From contig NC_135714.1 of assembly GCF_964656455.1 (NCBI RefSeq), positions 63,637,850 to 63,701,849 on the forward strand: a DNA stretch of 64,000 nt. The letters run 5' to 3'. The notes beneath the pieces are model-generated. The model saw only the letters and a program-made list of their open reading frames with translations. It did no database searches and was not told the DNA's origin. Positions 59,573 to 64,000 of this stretch are shown piece by piece. A program made the translations under genes and the position numbers. This stretch comes from Halichoerus grypus (taxonomy: Eukaryota; Chordata; Mammalia; Carnivora; Phocidae). Numbering within the stretch: position 1 is the first letter of the stretch; each line of letters begins with the position of its first letter.

Positions 59573-60170
59573 AGAACTGGCATCTTCCTAGCAGAATTAT
59601 TTACCATATTATTTGCATAGTGATACTCTACCTTTTCTTGTCAGATGATTTGGTATGTTTTCTTTTGTCATTTAATGGAAAATGTACTCTTATTTGACTT
59701 GGCAATCTGGAAGCCCAGAGCTGTATTTAAATCTAAATCGTAGTGCATTGTCATATGTTCCTGTTATAATTTTTTTTCGTCAACCACATTTTGTTGAAGA
59801 ATATGTTTTCTGACCTCTCTAACTTTATTTATAACCGTTCTGCTACTCCGTGTGTCACCTTGGATCATTTTTTACATGTAAACATTGTAAACAGTTATTT
59901 CTGTAGTAAATTCTTACAAGATATTTTCACATGGGCCTTGATACAATGTTAATGAGAATTTAAATTACTTCAACATACTTAAAATAAAATACATATTCTC
60001 CTAATCACTCATTGCTCACTTCTAAAAATCACAGATAGCTTGCGGACAACAATGTAACTTTCATAGAACAGATAAAGTCATTATTCTTTACTTATAAAAA
60101 AAAAAATCCCTGATGGTCTTTATGTAAGAATCAGAAGTACTGCATTCATCATGAAACCTGCATAAGGAAA
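59573..60170. other. Unassigned AT-rich sequence
   Basis: No exon, RNA gene or repeat recognised. Confidence 0.45.
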
Positions 60171-60244
60171 GATATTATATATATTATATATATAATATAT
60201 ATATATTATATATTATATATATAATATATATATATTATATATAT
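60171..60244. repeat. AT-only palindromic repeat
   Basis: About 72 bp made only of A and T, built of ATATTATATATATAATATAT-type units that are self-complementary and occur about twice. It could extrude as a cruciform. Confidence 0.92.
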
Positions 60245-62899
60245 GGTTTGCTAAAAAGCACTCAGAATTACTCTATGTTTCTACAACTCAATTGTAGATG
60301 TTTCCATTCACATATTTATATTATTAATGCATATCAGGAATGAGTTGTCTGTGTTGGGCTACCTTCCATAATATATTCTCATTTTCAAAATAAAAGTAGA
60401 AATATTCAATATGAATTTAAAAATGTATCCCAGTTTCAATCATTTCCCACTTTTTACTATTCAAAAGATAATTTAAAATATCTTAAAATCTGGAGAAGTT
60501 AAAGGAGCATCTTTAAAATGAAGAATCAGCCTGTGCCACATCTTTTCGAGAATAAAATGTTCTAGGAGATCATAATGGAACAAAACGCTCACTGGAAGAC
60601 GGCAATTATAGGACAAACAGTACACTCATCAGAGTGCTTGCTGCCACAAATAAATTGAAGGTCCAAATGGCATACATAATCCAAAATTAGAGTAAATCCT
60701 TTTCAAAATCACAGTCTAAGAGGAGGAAGGATAAAACTTATCTTGAAAGGATAGATGTGATATTTTGTAAACACTGAGGAAAAAATACAGCTAGAATTGT
60801 GCTAAAGAAGCAGCATAGGACTTAAATCCCATTTATATTTGATTCAGTTCTTATCATACATTCACCGGTAATCATTCGCCTTCCTCTTTTTTTGTCCCTC
60901 CTTCCTCTTTTCCATCCTTCCTCTTCTTCTACCTGCTGTCCCTCATTCCTGCTTTCCTGCCGTCGTTCCTATGTCTGTTGGATTCACAAATGTATAAATA
61001 TACAAGAATAATATTCAATAGTCCATGTCATTATGACTTCACATTTTGTACTGATTCTCAGTGTGTCTGCTTTTTATTTTTTCCTCATTAAATACAGGGC
61101 AGACCCTTTCAGTTTTCCTAATTTTCTAACCGAGTCCATATTGAACACTTCGCCGGCACACGCAAATCAATTCTACTTAATACCAGAAATAAATACAGAG
61201 ACTTAAGACTTTCAAAAAAGAAGTGAGAAGAATGTACCTTTCCCCTTATTGAATTTGTTCTCATTAATTCCACAAAAAAATTATTTGCGATGATTTGTTA
61301 TTTTCTCAAACCCTCATAGGAATGAAATATTTACCTTTATTCCTTAAGCATTTGTCTTATTAACATCTTTTCCTATTAATTTTCAAAGTTGCAGTTTGAA
61401 ATAGATTTATTTTGTTTTGTTGATGTGTAATTTTCTTTATCCTGATACCATAAAAAAAAAAAAAACACTGGAAAATATGTTCAGTTGAAATGGATGCTAT
61501 GGTCTTTCTGGTGGTTGAAGAGAAAATTTATATGCAGACTTTCTTGTCCGTGCAATCTCTAAAAATATATTTATCAGCAATTTTGCTGATCGACAGCCAA
61601 AGGTTTATAAACCCACATGCTATTAATTTTTAAGCACCAGAGGATAGAACGGTGGTAATATGAAAAAGAAAGAACTCATTAGTTTTTAATAGAGCATTGC
61701 ACGGTGCTGATCTTGCCATCCAACTATTTATCCAGGGCTTCTCACCTCGCTCTCCAAAACTGCTGCACAATAAATAATAAAAGATTAAAACCTTAAACCT
61801 GGAAAACTTAGAAAAAAATATTAGAAAATTTTATTTGAGATTATAAAAATCCACAAATGATTTACTTTAAGAGACACCTTCATTGCTTCCATGTGCAAGG
61901 ACTAATGATGGCCCCGGGTTTAGGACTGGTGAGAGCACTGCCTGGGAAACAGTCAGAGGCAAGTGATAAAGCAGACTCTCCACATGACTCTCTCACTGTC
62001 ACCAGCATAGCTTTTTACCATTTGTTACAAGAAAATGATAGTCCATATACATATTTATATAGCTGGCCTGTTATAACCCCGATTTTCTCTTGCCAGGACA
62101 AATCTTTTTGTTCTAAGCGACTTGGTTTCGAGGCAGGGTGACTTGCAGTGAGTTTTCGTGTCTTGAGCTTAGACAAAATAAAAGAAGGTTCTAATCAAAG
62201 GACCAGCTTTTGGGATATTGACGTTTGTGGAGATAAGATTTCACAATCACTTTGGCTCTGACTACACCCTCTCTGGCATTTGACACAGGACTCCTTTAAT
62301 TAGGATGTCATGTCTTTAGGAATTTGACGCTCATTTCTTACTTCTCCTTCTAACGGCAATGTATTTTTGATAGTTGCTCAGATGACTATTGGAATGAGGT
62401 TGGATGTGCCTTTTCTGATGAACAATACTTGAAAGTATACTTGCTATAATCTCAACAGGGAGCCCAAGATGAGGGCTGGGATTTAATCTACTCACTTTAT
62501 CCCCGGAATAGGAAGAAGTAAATAAACTAAAATAATTATATGATAGTTTGGAAAATCTATGAAACCAGCAGGCAGCACATATTCCTTATAAAGCCAGGTT
62601 GTTCGCTACATATTTCATGTATTTTCACTAGATTTTACAAACAAATATAAGGAAATGAGAAGAACGAGGCAGAGACATGGAACGGCCTCTCTCCCAGGGC
62701 TTGACACGGTTCCTCACGTGCCGTGAGACTACAGAATGTAATGTTATAGTTCTGAATGCCTTGAATTGTTTGGAAATCACGAATGAATGTGGTGTCCCCC
62801 CAAGAGCGGAAAGTATTGGTCCCAGGACCTACAGAGCAGTGACAAGGTGGTGTGTAAGCACTGCTATAGATTCACACCCTTCTCCCTTCAGGAATCTCC
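60245..62899. other. Gene-free, low-repeat stretch
   Basis: No SINE or L1 recognised. Frames (94 codons at 61,857; 105 codons at 62,677) have no domain and no convincing exon context. Composition around 61,500-62,350 is mixed rather than simple, so conserved non-coding elements are possible but not shown. Confidence 0.5.
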
Positions 62900-63065
62900 T
62901 CACTGCTTCTGACCAGCCCTGGGATCTTCGTATCTCTGAGTGTCAGTTGCCTCCTTTGGTGAAAATGGGGGTCATTATAGGACTTAGCTCATAAAATTGT
63001 AATAAAAATAAAAAATAAAGCACTTACCATAATGCCTGGCACCCAGTAAGCGCACAAGAACTAGA
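62900..63065 (+). repeat. MIR relic
   Basis: CTGTGAGT-type loss aside, the order CTGGGATCTTCGTATCTCTGAGTGTCAGTTGCCTCC..TTGGTGAAAATGGGGGTCATTATAGG, CTCATAAAATTGTAATAAAAATAAA, AAAGCACTTACCATAATGCCTGGCACCCAGTAAGCGC is MIR. Confidence 0.8.
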
Positions 63066-63943
63066 TGATCACAGGTTATTGATCTTGTAAAATTTATTTT
63101 GCAGTTACCAAAATGTTCATTGTATGTCCATTACAGCAAAGATACCAGAGAATTTAATGCCATAGGGAAGAAAAACTACTGAAAATATGTTTTTAGGATC
63201 TTCCAAAAGATAGCAGTAATAGAAAGGTAGGAAAAAGAAAAGAAACAACTGTTATTTGAAAAGAAGAAAAATAGAGGAAAGGGGGACAAGAGGGAGTTAA
63301 GGAGGAAAGAAATCATCGTTTGTCAAAAGGAATTATTTTCAAAACAATGTTTCTCTAAAGTAGAAAAAATTTGTACATCTTTCAGTTCAATATTTTGAGA
63401 GGGATGTATTGGGTTATAAGATTGGTTTCATGTAAAAGTGTCAATTCTTTTTAATAACAACATTATTGACAGATATTCAAAGTCTTAAAAAGATATTTGG
63501 TTCATTGCCTGTGAAGAATTCATAAAACTATTTTGACAAAAATTATAGAAGAAAGTTCCATTCTAATTTGTGGTGCCATTAAAATTGTCTGTGATACCTT
63601 ATCTACCACTCATGCCTCTAAGTCCCCAGATCTGGCCAAAAATACCAGCAATATACACCAGAGATTCAGTTACTTTCTTTGAGAGCGTCTGAAAACCGCC
63701 CCACTTCCCTGTGATTTATATATTGTATTTCAGGGGGACCTGTGTCACGGTCTTTTCTGCTTCCATCGTTGGAGATCTACACAATGTACTGTCTGCTCTG
63801 GAGAATTTTTCCATAGAACTCCCAAATCTGTGCTTCATGCAATATGTGCAGCGTTTGTTTGTTTGTTTGGTATGTTTTGTTTTGCTTTGCTTGTTTCACT
63901 CTTGTAGACATTGACCTTTTTCTTCTCAAGATACAGTATTCTA
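63066..63943. other. Unassigned gene-free sequence
   Basis: A purine-rich patch (63,230-63,310) and a (TTTG)n-like patch (63,853-63,895) are noted. No exon or RNA gene. Confidence 0.45.
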
Positions 63944-64000
63944 GGGGTGCCTGGGTGGCTCAGTTGTTAAGCGTCTGCCTTCAGCTCAGGTCATGATCCC
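63944..64000 (+). mobile_element. CAN-type SINE, cut by the window end
   Basis: GGGGTGCCTGGGTGGCTCAG, TTGTTAAGCGTCTGCCTTC and GGTCATGATCCC are the SINE head; the rest lies outside the window. Confidence 0.95.

Noticed and set aside
59497..59697. Lysine-rich 66-codon frame
   Set aside because: Direct translation of a GAAA repeat tract.
62677..62994. 105-codon open frame on +
   Set aside because: Runs into a MIR at its end and shows no domain; kept only as unassigned sequence.

Overview
The window reads as vertebrate nuclear DNA from a carnivoran of the bear, seal or mustelid side (Arctoidea). It is AT-rich, holds no long open reading frame that looks like a gene, and is packed with CAN-type, tRNA-derived SINEs whose head reads GCCTGGGTGGCTCAGT. 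I count 23 such SINEs, 13 on + and 10 on - by my reading boundaries, plus carnivore LINE-1 copies. The SINE heads and bodies differ from the form I know from dog, so a canid is unlikely; species is not determinable by eye. No host protein-coding exon, rRNA, canonical tRNA gene or CRISPR array could be supported. The window is best described as a repeat-rich intergenic or deep intronic stretch.

Layout. 1-1 kb: a solo class I endogenous-retrovirus LTR (409-733) that appears to split an ancient L2 copy. 3.3-4.0 kb: a young 5'-truncated L1 3' end carrying a nested SINE. 6-13.4 kb: old L1 pieces on both strands, seven SINEs and a twin-primed (5'-inverted) L1 at 11.3-12.6 kb. 13.4-16.3 kb: mostly unassigned sequence. 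16.3-23.3 kb: an L1 cluster in which an old L1 is split by a second young twin-primed L1 (17,436-19,396). 23.3-43 kb: scattered SINEs, MIR and L2 relics and AT-rich sequence. 43-48.7 kb: low in recognisable repeats. 48.7-52.5 kb: two antisense L1 3' ends, a double SINE insertion into one site, and a MaLR-type LTR piece. 54-57.8 kb: old L1 and an L1-ORF1/HAL1-like element with SINE insertions. 58-63.9 kb: low in recognisable repeats apart from an AT palindrome, a GAAA tract and a MIR; a SINE runs off the right end.

Nothing here works as a gene system. The signal lies in retrotransposon insertion history: exact target-site duplications (TSDs) can be read for most of the younger insertions, which gives a relative order of events. 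I did not find a new biological system. The most unusual structures are two independent 5'-inverted L1 copies that break in almost the same part of ORF2, and two different SINEs that share three copies of one 15-bp target site. Repeat family names are by eye; no database search was run.
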